Shown here in pieces: positions 9,245 through 20,111 of a stretch of 64,000 nt of DNA. The stretch covers positions 179,598,798 through 179,662,797 of the forward strand of contig NC_134138.1 in NCBI RefSeq assembly GCF_033958435.1. The letters run 5' to 3'. The stretch is from Carettochelys insculpta. Taxonomy: Eukaryota > Chordata > Testudines > Carettochelyidae. A model generated the notes under the pieces. That model did not search any database. It worked only from the letters and a program-made list of their open reading frames with translations, and had not been told where the DNA came from. A program made the translations under genes and the position numbers. How positions within the stretch are numbered: position 1 is the stretch's first letter; each line of letters begins with the position of its first letter.

Positions 9245-11189
9245 GTCTTGTAAAGCCATACAATAGAAAAAGGACTGAGAAGGCTTGAAGGATAATCAGC
9301 TGAACCTCAGCTCCCAATGCAACACTGTAGCTAAGGAAGCAAATATGATTTCTGGAGACTATAAGCAAGGGAATATTAATAATACTAAGGAGATGGTTTT
9401 GGTTCTTTAAACTGCAAGAGTGAAAACATATTAGAATTAATGGAATACTGTGCCCTGTTCTAGTGTCAAGAAAAGATTTTTTTTTTTCTGAACACTACCT
9501 AGTTTTTCTGCAAGAATGAACTGACAACTGGAAAGATGACCTTACAGCAAGACACTAAGAACTCAAACTAGTTAGTTTAAAAAAGCAAATTTAAGAGTTG
9601 CCTTGATCGTAGAAGTATCTACATGGGATGAGATTGCTCATGTAGTAAGTGATTTAATTCAGCAGATGAAAGTATAACGAGAAAAAAATAACTGGAAAAT
9701 GACACAACACACATTCAGACTAGAGATGGCACATTTTTACAATGAGGGTAATTAACTGTTGGAAAATGTACCAATGCTTGAAGCTGTTCAGTCAAAATTG
9801 ATGTCTTTCCAATAGATGACTCAACCAGAAGGTATGGCTATGATGCAGGAACCACTATTGCCTGTCATATGTAAGTATTCACACTAGAAGATCAAACTTG
9901 TCCCTCCTGACCTTCCATCCTTGAATCTGTACGTGCTGAATAAAAGAATTGTCACAATGGACCTTTTCAGAACCTTTAGGGAAAATGAGCAATTGCACAA
10001 AGCCACTGTTTAGGAACTTTCAGAGTGAAAGAAATAAACCATAGGAGAATAGTTCTGTCCACTCCTGCCAGATTCTGCAGGTGCATAAACAATAGCTCAT
10101 GTTCATTAGTGGCTGATTGAAAAACATGAGGGTGGGCAGCTCATAATGTAATCTGTGTGTGTGTCTGCACAAATGGAAAAATTGCAATCATTTGTGTACA
10201 ACCTGTGCACAGGAAGAGGTGAAAATCATTGAATAAATTATTTGCTCAGCTGTGGCTGCAGATGAAAAATAGGGGCAAAAAATTGCAGAGGTTATTTTCT
10301 TTGAATCATCTTACAGGTGATTCTAAGAGATTACAGAAGAGATCTTTAAGGTTTTTGAGGATTATTTGAAAACTACAGAACCAATAAAACTATTTTTCCA
10401 AGTTCTGAAGAGAAAACCCTTCTCCACTTTATGTGACAAGGCAAATGGGGTCTGAGAAAACAGAACTGCATTTGAACATTTAAAATGTCATACTGTGAAA
10501 GATTGACAGGACCCACTTCTGTGCAAAGGGCAAGGGAGGGGGGTATTGCTGAAACCAAATGCCAGGAAATGAAGATGCAGGAGCATTAGTTGCACAGACA
10601 AAGTTCAGATGAGGGTTTGGGGGAATAGGGTGGACTGTGTGTGTGAGAAAGACAGAAATTATCACAAAGGTTGGCAAAAGCTCTAAAGATGCTGTCGCAT
10701 GAGCTGCACTAGACCAGAAAATAATTCTAATAATTGGCTCCCCGAAAGAATTTCTTCTCTGTTAAAATGTGAATGCTGTTTATGGTTAAAATCAGCAGGG
10801 TTCTAATTGCCCTTTCCTCCAAATATCAATGTGTTAAAGTAAATCCTAAGAAGATTTTCTTTCTAAAGGCTGCATGAACAGGCTGATCAGCAGTAACATT
10901 GATCCAGCAGACTCATGCGTGTTACCTCTGCTTTCGTGCCTGCAGCTTAGCTGCTTGATTAGTATTTATCCTTATTAATTTATCCCTTTTAAAGGAAAGG
11001 TCGGTAGTAACATGCTCCCCTGAGTATTCCATTCTGTACACACCTAGCAACCACAAAATGAGTCCCATGGAGCATTGGAGTGCTGAATCAAACTTCAAAA
11101 ATAGGTATTAGAAAGGCAGGCATTTTAGACCCATTCTGTCATGCCTTAAAATGCCCCCTGTGCCTGACGGACAGAGCAAGTGGTATGTA
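9245..11189. other. Unassigned AT-rich sequence
   Basis: There are no open frames above about 65 codons and no repeats I can name. A short (GT)n tract lies near 10155. Confidence 0.4.
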
Positions 11190-11521
11190 CAGTAAACTCT
11201 TTCATATCCAACATTCTATCATCCAGAACTCTCAAATAACTGGCATTTTACCCATAAGTAATTTTTAGTTATATTTTCCCTAAGTACTGTATAGTGAAAG
11301 TAAATACAAATACATACAGCAAATACAGAATAAGTTTATAGTGTACAATGCTACTTTAGGTAAATAAAGTACTCTGCATACATTTTAGCTTGTTTCTCAA
11401 TGTCTGATCCTGTTTTTCTTTAGTATTATGCATTGCTAGGTATATCTGTCTATTATTCAGAACATTTGAATGATCAGCAACCTCCCTGTCCCAGGGCCGC
11501 TGGATATGAAAGAGTTCACAG
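11190..11521. mobile_element. Tc1/mariner (pogo/Tigger-like) MITE
   Basis: The 332-bp unit starts CAGTAAACTCTTTCATATCC and its right end reads GGATATGAAAGAGTTCACAG, an inverted repeat. TA dinucleotides flank it (11188-11189 and 11522-11523), as expected for Tc1/mariner insertion. The interior is AT-rich and has no coding capacity. Confidence 0.75.
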
Positions 11522-12327
11522 TAGCTGGTTATGCAGCAGAGGCGTAAAGAGGACTTTCAGAATGGTGGCATTGAGCACATTTTTCAGTTGAAACTATGGA
11601 ATCTTTTGGGTCTATTGGTACACCTTTGCCTATAACCTAATTTGTCCATCAAGATGCAGGGGGAGTTATATGTAATTTTAACTAGGGATTGGTTATTTTT
11701 ATTCTACTATCCTTCAGACATCCCTATTATATTGAAATGCTCTTATACTGCATTTCATTGAGACTGATCTATTCTTGCTTTTAAGTTTCTTGCCTGTATA
11801 TCTGACATACAAAATGGTCCTTGCCTTCTTCGAAAGACACACTCCAATGTTAACTTTTTCCCTACCTCAGCCATGCTCAATGCAGTCTAGGGCCTCAGGG
11901 TTGCTATCTTTTCTTTCTTCTGTGATATCTTTTGCTCTCCAGAAGGTTTTTGTTTATTTCTTTCCTCTGATATACGGCTAGGAGCGTCTGCATTGACTGA
12001 ACAACTAAAATGATTCACCACCAACTGAATCCATAACTCTTCTGGATTCAACTTTTAGATCACAAGATGGCATAACAGAGTCCTTTTAGCAGCTAAGATC
12101 AATAGATGAAGTCCAAACACATGATATGTGGCAGCATCATGGTATCATCACTGGATGATATGAGGCCAAAGTTATTTTTAAATTGACTAATGATTTGTGT
12201 TTCCAGCCAGAGACATCTTTTGGAAGAGGGCTGATATTCAAGAAGTGATCAACAGTTAATTTCTGCAAATCACCCCCTTTTAAACATGTGCACGAGTCAC
12301 TGAAATCTCCAGCACCAAAAATCACTC
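11522..12327. other. Unassigned AT-rich sequence
   Basis: I see nothing beyond short open frames without motifs. Confidence 0.4.
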
Positions 12328-12330
12328 TTT

Positions 12331-12764
12331 GGCCATGTCTACACTAGCCCAAAACTTCGAAATAGCCATGCAAATGGCCATTTCGAAGTTTACTAATGAA
12401 GCGCTGAAATACATATTCAGTGCCTCATTAGAATGCGGGTGACCACGGCACTTCAAAATTGCTGTGGTTCGCCACCGTGCAGCTCGTCCAGACAGGGCTC
12501 CTTTTCGAAAGTACCCTGGCTACTTCGGAATCCCCTTATTCATATCTGCTGAGGAATAAAGGGATTTCGAAGTTGGTGGGGTCCTTTTGAAAAGGAGCCC
12601 CATCTGGACGAGCCGTGTGGCAGCAAGCTGCAGCAATTTCAAAGTGCTGAGGCTGCCAGCATTCTAATGAGGCTCTGAATATGTATTTCAGCGCTTCATT
12701 TGTAAACTTCGAAATGGCCATTTGCAAAGTCATTTTGAAGTTTTGGGCTAGTGTAGACATGGCC
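12331..12764. mobile_element. Fold-back palindromic MITE, 434 bp
   Basis: It is flanked by TTT target duplications (12328-12330 and 12765-12767). The ends are GGCCATGTCTACACTAGCCC and its complement. The two arms are near-complete inverted copies of each other around a short centre near 12545, so a transcript would fold into one long hairpin. It shares arms with the elements at 19166, 19597, 21729, 24617 and 38935. Confidence 0.88.
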
Positions 12765-12767
12765 TTT

Positions 12768-14116
12768 CTTTTTGAAAATCTTGGTCTAAGATTTTTCTAT
12801 CCATTTATTCTTTGGTAATTTTGAACTGTCAATTCACCTCTAAAACACATTTTATTTAAACAAATTTCTACACTTCTTTTTTAGATGAGTTGTCATTCTT
12901 GGACAGATCATGTAGATGCAAGTGGTGACAAACACTAACAGGGAATAAATAAAGGCTGACGGTGAATCACAGAGCTATTTTGTCACCAACAGTGTTTGCA
13001 GGACTCAAGTATAAGACTAATGTTTAAATTATCATTCACCACAGGAAGCTAATTCACTGGAGATAAAAAATGCAAACTCATGAAGTTTGATTTTGTCTCT
13101 TTCACTGGTTGTATCCTCTGGCAGGATCAAGCCTTGTAAATGTGTTTGTTTAGCATTCAGCCTACTTAACAAGATTCTGAAGAGCTGCTTATGTTGTATC
13201 AATGGCAACATAGCTGAGGTTTCCTTTAGTGGTTGGTGAAATCTTAATTAGCGGTTTAGTGAATCTTAATTATTAAAATATTTGTGTGTAGTTGGCTAGA
13301 TTCTACAGAACAAATTGATGTAATTTTCCTCTCAGCACTCTGTAACATTTCAATAAACCTGAATTTTTCAAGTCCATGATATATTGGCAAAAACAAGGAG
13401 AGACTGCCATGAAACACACCATGTTGTTTCAAAGTGTTTTTCTCAATAGAATTCAGTCATTTTTTCTTAGCTATATACACTTTTTTTATTTATTTTTAAG
13501 GTGGGAGGAGCCAAATAGACCCCTCCACTTCTACAATGTTAGTGAAAAATAATCCAAAAACTTTACCTTGAGAGGTGCATTATTCTTACCTGTTGGGGTA
13601 ACACATGTGGAGTGAATTGCTGCAGAAATAATATTTATTTGGAGTACTCTGACTGTAGATGCCCTTACAGTCATACATGCTCTCTACTGCAATAAAATTT
13701 GTACAAATATGCCCTTTCGTACAAAGTATCATATGAAACTTATTAATATGCAGGTCATGAAGGTCATTGTAAAATTCATGCATTTACATATATCAACGCA
13801 AGGATTCTCTTTGTATAATGTTACAAGAGCACATTCAACCTAGCAACCTCACCTAACTTTTAAAAAGATTATAAGCAGGTATGTCCTAGACAAACGAATG
13901 CTTACATCTATTTACATAGTAGCCTTAACTAAATCTATTGAGCTAACCCGAGCAGGGGTTGTCCGGGGCCTCAACTCAAGGGACAGAAAACTAACATGGC
14001 TCTTGTGCCCCAAAGAGGCACAAATGACTGAGTCTCCAGAAGGCTTTTCTGGCTTGTAAGATAAAGACCATCTATTTGGAAATAGAAGGAACACAGTGTC
14101 TTTATCCTTCACCCTA
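12768..14116. other. Unassigned AT-rich sequence
   Basis: No gene or repeat is recognised. The short minus-strand frames at 13586-13783 and 13912-14112 have no motif. Confidence 0.4.
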
Positions 14117-14655
14117 AACTATGTCTAGACTGCAGGGTTTTGTCATAAAATGACCATTTTTTTTTGACAAAACCAGCGGAGCATCCAGATTGCAAAGTGC
14201 ATTCTGCCAATGGTTAGCCAACAGAATGCAACGCTTTTGTTGACAGCTCTACCCCACTTGCCATGAGGAAGAATGCCGCTGTTGACAGAGATCTTTCAAC
14301 AAAACTGAAGTCTGGATATTCAGTGGTGGCAGGGAGTGGGCTTCTGTCAATAGAAAAGGCCTCCAGGATGCTGGGAAGCTGCCCCAGTGGACATCCTGTC
14401 CACAGCAATCAATGCTCTATGGTTTCTGCCCCCGGCCCTTCTTAAAGCCTCAGGGAGCCTGGGGAACCCCATGGCAGGAAGCTGAGAGCGTGCAAGAAGC
14501 AGAGCTACCATCTTCTTTGTCCCATGCCCTTACAGCCACACCTTCCCTGTGAGCAGGAATGGCAGAGGCCCCCCTGAGACTCCTCTGGGCCCACAAGGGA
14601 GCAGCCTGAGGGGTCCTGGCCGCCACCCTGAGGTTCCAAACACATGGCCCCTCCT

Positions 14656-14955
14656 GGAGTAGGGCAGAAATCCGGGCCCTCCTGGACTTATGGATGACAG
14701 GCAAAAGCCTCCAGGACCCCAAGGCCTGCTGCAGAAATGCTGAAATATACAGCAGACTGGTCACTGCTTTAGCTGAATGGGGTCATCTCCACTGCACACT
14801 GGAGCAGGTCAGGGCGAAGGTGAAAGAGCTCTGCCAGGACTACAAGCAGGCCCAGAATACTGTCCATTGCTCTGAGACAGGACCACCAACATGCCCCTAC
14901 TACAGGGAGCTGAACAGCATCCAGGGGGGTGGAGGGGCACATCATCCCCACACCT
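14656..14955 (+). pseudogene. Myb/SANT-like gene remnant in the decayed Harbinger element
   Basis: Translation gives a trihelix-type domain: AEIRALLDLWMTGKSLQDP, then NAEIYSRLVTALAEWGH, EQVRAKVKELCQDYKQAQN and CPYYRELNSIQG. These line up with the Myb/SANT domain encoded at 3544-2879 (MRDLLGLWSEEE; VRSKVKELRQGY; CRFFRELRDILG). The beginning before 14690 needs reading without a start codon and downstream frames are broken, so it is not functional. Confidence 0.7.
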
Positions 14956-16084
14956 GAGCCTGGATGCCACATGCCTAGGGCACAGAAGGTGGGCACAGAA
15001 GCGGCTTGCTGTAAGCTTCACTTGGCTGGCTCAGGAGGAACATTGCACTGTGGTCACGGCATCTGGAACCATGTGCAGCAGTATTGCCTGCCACCTGGAC
15101 CTGGCAGACATCCCCTGGACACAGGCAGCATCCTGCTGCCAGGCTCACAGGAAGCCAGAGGAGCCCCAAGCCCCAGGGGCAGGAGGGCCTCACAGCACCT
15201 GCCGTGGCTGCAAGCAGGCTAGACCCAAGCATGCCTTCCTGACCCCAAGCACACCAAGGAGCACCGCACCCCGCACACGGGCATGCCAGCAGGTGAGGGG
15301 CAGCGCCTGCTCCCGCAGGCAGTACTGCAAGCCTCAGGTGTATGTGTGGGCCCTGGAGAAGGTTTGCCTGCTCCCAGCCCACCTGCCACCCATGCGGGCA
15401 CACCTCTCTGGCCAGACAACCCCCTGGCTGCTAGCCTGTCAACTGGGGGTCATGGTCCAGGAGACAATGAAGAGCCCCTGTGCAGCAGGGACCGTTGTGC
15501 AGGCTGCACATGGCTTTGCTCCTAGGACATTCCCATGCCTTGGCCTGGGGGGCATTGGTCGCTGCTGACAGTGAGGAGCTAGGGCCAAAGAGGTTGTGTT
15601 GCATGATTGACTCACCATCTCTCCTCCTAACAGCTGGACCCGCACCAACCGAGGGGCAGAACATCCCCAACTTGCCAACAGGCTAAAGCCACAGCTTCAG
15701 GAGCCTGTGACACCTGCACAGCAAGCTGATATGGGACCACAGTGCCACCCTGTGGGTCGTCTAGGGCACCACGGAACACTGGTTCAGGGCCGACACAGAG
15801 TGGTGGTCATGGGCCTGGGGCCAACTCATATCCCACTTTGATGCTGTCACCAGTGTCTGGCGGGACATGCTGTCCCAGCCGCCCACAGCTGCCTCCACTG
15901 CCTGCACCGGCTGGCCTTCCCGCATGGTGTCCTGAACCCCCATCTGATCCCCTGGATGATGGCCATTGCCCCCCACTCTACCTCTCCCCAGGTCCACCCT
16001 GCTCCTCCTGCCCACGCAGACCCTGCCAAAGCCTCTGGCCATGATTTCGTCAAAGTCTCCCAGACAGATGATCCTCCGTTACAG

Positions 16085-16200
16085 TAACAGAGAGGTAGCT
16101 GTGTTAGTCTGTACTCCAACAAAACAAAACAGCAGAAATGTAGCAATTTAAAGACTAACAAAGTGATTTATTTGCTAATGAGCTTTTGTGGGATCATGTT
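16085..16200. repeat. Penelope-like or related dispersed repeat fragment
   Basis: The stretch contains GTAGCTGTGTTAGTCTGTA and TTTAAAGACTAACAAAGTGA, then GCTTTTGTGGGATC. The TTAGTCT and GACTAACA blocks with a following AGCTTTCGTGGG-like block also occur at 36085 and 54345. I associate this motif set with Penelope-like elements of reptiles from memory, so the family name is tentative. Confidence 0.5.
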
Positions 16201-16515
16201 GATGGCCATCACCCCCTGCAGAAGAAGATGCCCAAACACATATGACAGGGACTGAGGGAGGGAGTCCCTGGGCCCTAGGGGGAGTGCCCAGCCCCCCTCC
16301 CATCCCCTCACCCCCCTGAGCTCTCTTTGAAACCCCCCATAGGTCTCCCCCCCACAACAGCAGGGCTTTGCAAGGGTGGGATGCTATGGTCCCCAAGTGA
16401 CAAGGCTGCCCCCCACCCCAACCCCACCCCTCACACTCCTGGCCTGCTTCCTGAGGGTTCCACTTTGGTGAGACTCCATGCCCCAGGCAGGGACTGCAGC
16501 CCAAGAGTGCCTTAC

Positions 16516-16945
16516 CTACATGAGGACAACCCCAATGGTGGACTTTCCATACTGAACTGGTTGCCCACTGAACAGTAGCCTTCAGGTTTGGCACGCTTCT
16601 AGCAGGAGATTGCGACCCACTTCTCCATAGGGAATGGCGGGCCACAATTGGGTGTCCTGTTTCTGGAAGGCAGGGGTGAAACAGGCACAGAGCTCCGGGA
16701 AGGTGTCCTTCCACATGTGAAAGTCCTGGAACCACTGCTTGTTTTCCCACTGCTCCATGACTAGCCAGTCCCACCAGTCCAAACTGGTGTGGTGCCTCCA
16801 GAGCCACCTGTGCAACTGCGGGAGGTGGGGGCAGATGCAGTTGTGAAAGTCCTGCAGCCAGGGCACCATCCCTGAAGGTGCTCTCAGGCTTGCCCTTGGT
16901 GAGGAAGAGGTAGACAGCTGTCAGAAAGTTCAGCAGCAGCAGCAT
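16516..16945 (-). pseudogene. HARBI1-like transposase N-terminal exon, broken
   Basis: The minus strand reads WDWLVMEQWENKQWFQDFHM, then FPELCACFTPAFQKQDTQLW, which resembles the N-terminal helical region of HARBI1-type transposases. After a frame change it reads YGKSTIGVVLM next to a donor-like TAG/GTAAGG at 16515/16516. This matches the expected exon 1 end that would be joined to a VVRAI-type exon such as that at 290. At least one frameshift and a stop at the junction show it is dead. Confidence 0.65.
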
Positions 16946-17373
16946 TTTGGTGTGCGGCCATCACAAGCACAGGGGCAGCTCCACTGCCACAGCACCCGGA
17001 GATTGGCTGCATTGCCCCTCAAAGGCAGGGCAAGCACAGTGAGTGCTTGGAGAGCTCTGCTGTCCCTTCCAAGGGTAGGCGAGCTCACAGCAGAGTCAGG
17101 GGCCATCTGTCTGGAGAGGTACCTTTAGCACCCATCTCCACAGGGCTCCAGCACTGGCTCCTGGAAGGAAGGGGTGACCTGCAACCCTGGCTGACATTTC
17201 GGGTGGCAGTTTTGTCAAGAGAGCGGCTGGGCTGTCTGGCTGCCCTCTGTCAACAGAGCGGATCAATCTTTCAATCCACCTTACTCTCTGGGCATGCTCT
17301 ATCGACAGTTTTGTCACAAGATATCTTCTGACACAAACTTCTGCCAACAGAGACCTGCAATCTAGACCTAGCC

Positions 17374-18552
17374 TAGAGACAGGCACACCAACTGATTTGA
17401 TCTTCGATAAATCCTGGCTAGTTAAAAATGTGGTTCTAAGATGTGGGTGAGGAAAAAACATTTTTAAAAAAGACTGTTTCTGGATTGTTTTAGACTTTTA
17501 GATGTGCAGACCCCTGCCTTACACAGAGGTTGTGTTCTTGTGCAACACCACGTCACATTTTGTGTAACTCGGGGGGGGGGGGGGGGCAGGAAACTGAACG
17601 GGGCAGTACTGCTGACCAGTTTCCTGTCTCCTGAGAGTGGTGGGCACCTGAGTAGTAGCACTGGACAGTTTCCCTACTCCTGTCAGGGGCAGCAGCTTCT
17701 CCTATCAGTGGTGACACCCAAGAGTCAGATTCTTGGCTGCCACCACTGACAGATGCAGGGAAACCTCTCCTGCCAGTGGTGGCAGCTGGATCTTGGCCAT
17801 GTACACAAGACCCAGCCAGCCAAGCCCTTGAGAGATAGAGTGTTTTGTGCCAACTTTGAACTTTGTCCTCACTGTCCGATGTCCCATCTCCAGCTGAGCT
17901 ATCTCTTATATTTTAGAAACAAATAACCCACAATTTGGGGAAAATGAGAAATCTCTTCCTGACCTCTGTAGATGATCAGCTGAAACTCCAAAGCTTTTAG
18001 CTGTGTAAGACCTAAATCAGGAGTTCAGCTCTGTACCTCATCATCACAAGCAACCCAATCATCCAATTGCACCCATTAATTTAGCAAGTGAACTCTTAAA
18101 ATTACTTCCCCGCATAATTTCTATTGATGGGTTGTTGCAGAATCTCACCCTTCTTATGGTTATAAACCTAATTTCCAGCCAGCACTTCCACGTGCTGTCA
18201 CCCTAAAAATAGAAGTGAGTGTTATGTTCCATGTAATCTCTCTGGAATCCAGGAGGCTGTATATGTCAGGAAAAGCACCACTTTCTTCACTGTAGTTAAA
18301 TTATGCCTTTGAAAGATCAGATAAAGAAAGCAGTCACACATTTCCCTAGGGCTTTTGTTGGATATGGGCTCATGTACTAGGCTTCAGTATCCATTTGATT
18401 CCAAGTACAGTTGCTGACACAGGGCCTGCACCAATGCAAATTGAAGCTGATGGGTTTCAGATCAGGCCTACTGGACGTAATCTAGATAGGTAAGAGAACT
18501 TCAGGTTGGTCTGGGAATTGGCCAAAGAAAGTCACATCCAGAGTGAATAGGT
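17374..18552. other. Unassigned sequence with a poly-G run
   Basis: A run of 16 G lies at 17571-17586. A repeated phrase around 17700-17790 (CAGTGGTGACACCCAAGAGTCAGATTC and a partial inverted copy) is a local imperfect palindrome. No gene is seen. Confidence 0.45.
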
Positions 18553-18692
18553 GGGGCTACAGCCACACAGCCAAGTTATTTCAAGGTAACAGCTGATATT
18601 TAGCCAGTGCATTATTTCAAAACCATTAAACCTAATTGCAGGAGGAATAGCATCTGTTTCGAAATAACTATTATGAAAGAGGTGCTGTTAAG

Positions 18693-18942
18693 GGCTACAT
18701 CTACACAAGCATTCTTCTCTTGAACAAGGCTTGCAAATGAAGGAAATCGAAAATGCAAGTGAGGCACAGATTTACAGTAATTCACACCATCAAAAGAAAC
18801 TTTCTTCCTAAAAAAGAAGCTCTTTCGAAAGAAGAATATGCAAATGAGGTGCTAGATATGTAAATATGTGCTTCATTTGCATCTTCAATTTCCTTTATTT
18901 GCATGCCTTTTTTGAAAGAGGAATGCTAATGTACACATGGCC
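18693..18942. mobile_element. MITE with CATTCCTCTTTC-type ends, AAG duplication
   Basis: It starts GGCTACATCTACACAAGCAT and ends AATGCTAATGTACACATGGCC. The target duplication AAG is perfect (18690-18692 and 18943-18945). The interior has paired TTGCAAATGAAGG and CCTTTATTTGCA stretches and TCTTTCGAAAGA. It belongs to the same family as 6507-6914 and 63044-63245. Confidence 0.75.
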
Positions 18943-19165
18943 AAGATGTGAGATAGCACTTATTTCGAAACAGCCATTTTGAATAAGCACTATTCCCTGT
19001 CTTAACAGGGCCTATTTTGAAATAGTTATTTTTAAATACATGATATTCCTCCTCCAATTAGGTTAAATAGTTTTTTTCAGATTAAGTGTTATTTCAAAAT
19101 AAGCACTATGTGTGCAGCCCATATATATTTTGAAATAGCTAAGTGCCCTTTTGGAATACATTTTT

Positions 19166-19593
19166 GGCTACGCCTACACTTAGAAAAAACTTCAAAATTG
19201 TCATGCTACTGGCCAAATTGAAGAATACTAATGAGGCACTGAAATGAATATTCAGCACCTCATTAGCCTGCTGCCGGCTGCGGCACTTTGAAAGTGCTGC
19301 ATTTCACTCGCGTGCAGCTCATCCACATGGGGGTCCTTTTCGAAATGGCCCTGCAAACATCGAAATCCACAGCTGATAGGAATAAGGGGATTTTGATGTT
19401 TGCAGGGTCTTTTCAAAAAGGACCCCCCCCTTGTGGACAAGCTGTGCATGAGCAAAAAGTGGCACTTTGAAAGTGCTGTGGCCGGCGGCATGCTAATGAG
19501 GCACTGAATATTCATTTCAGTGCCTCATTAGTATTCTTTGATTTGGCCATTAGCATGGCATTTTCGAAGTTTTTTCAAAGTGTAGACACAGCC
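19166..19593. mobile_element. Fold-back palindromic MITE, 428 bp
   Basis: Ends GGCTACGCCTACACTTAG and CAAAGTGTAGACACAGCC are flanked by TTT on both sides. Its arms pair along most of the length around a centre near 19380. It abuts the next element with only a TTT between them. Confidence 0.85.
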
Positions 19594-19596
19594 TTT

Positions 19597-20032
19597 GGCC
19601 ATGTCTACACTAGCCAAAAACTTCGAAAGGGCCACGCAAATGGCCATTTCGAAGTGTACTAATGAAGAGCTGAAATACATATTCAGTGCCTCATTAGCAT
19701 GCAGGCGGCCGTGGCACTTCGAAATTGACGCGGCTCATCGTTGCGTGGCTCGTCCCGACAGGGCTCCTTTTCTAAAGGACCCCACCTACTTCAAAGTCCA
19801 CTTATTCCTATGAGCAGATGGGAATAAGGGGACTTTGAAGTAGGTGGGGTCCTTTCGAAAAGAAGCCCTGTCTGGACAAGCCGCGCAGCGGCAAGCCGCA
19901 TCAATTTGGAAGTGCCGCGGCCGCCCGCATACTAATGAGGCGCTAAATATGTATTTCAGCACTTCATTAGTAAACTTCGAAATGGCCATTTGCATGGCCA
20001 TTTCGAAGTTTTTGGCTAGTGTAGACACAGCC
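19597..20032. mobile_element. Fold-back palindromic MITE, 436 bp
   Basis: Ends GGCCATGTCTACACTAGCCA and TGGCTAGTGTAGACACAGCC are flanked by TTT (19594-19596 and 20033-20035). The left TTT is shared with the preceding element. Long arms pair around a centre near 19815. The right arm keeps AACTTCGAAATGGCCATTTG intact. Confidence 0.88.
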
Positions 20033-20111
20033 TTTGTGTGTAGCAGCCCTGTTTCAGAATACTGTTTTGGAATAGCTTATTTGGAAATAAGGTTGTTGTG
20101 TAGATGTAGAC

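Larger units (their letters stand above)
14117..17373 (-). mobile_element. Second, decayed two-gene Harbinger element
   Basis: The terminal repeats are AACTATGTCTAGACTGCAGG on the left and CCTGCAATCTAGACCTAGCC on the right. Inside are remnants of a Myb/SANT gene on the plus strand (14656-14955) and of a transposase N-terminal exon on the minus strand (16516-16945), convergent as in the element at 1-3966 but in the opposite orientation. I cannot find the catalytic DDE exon, which should lie between 16200 and 16515 or further left. A Penelope-like fragment is inserted at about 16085-16200. The element is a relic from a Harbinger lineage different from the first one. Confidence 0.7.
18553..20111. 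mobile_element. Old MITE with TTATTTCGAAATAA repeats, split by three younger MITEs
   Basis: The left part starts GGCTACAGCCACACAGCC and carries GTTATTTCAAGGTAACAGC and TTTCGAAATAACTATT. The right part ends TTGTTGTGTAGATGTAGAC. Between them three complete elements interrupt it (18693-18942, 19166-19593, 19597-20032). Removing them leaves a unit of about 450 bp rich in ATTTCGAAAT motifs, itself another TGTCTACA-type family. The outer limits are approximate. Confidence 0.55.

Noticed and set aside
14891..15568. Open frame of 225 codons on the plus strand
   Set aside because: It lies in GC-rich decayed Harbinger sequence with no domain; the SANT remnant is in another frame.
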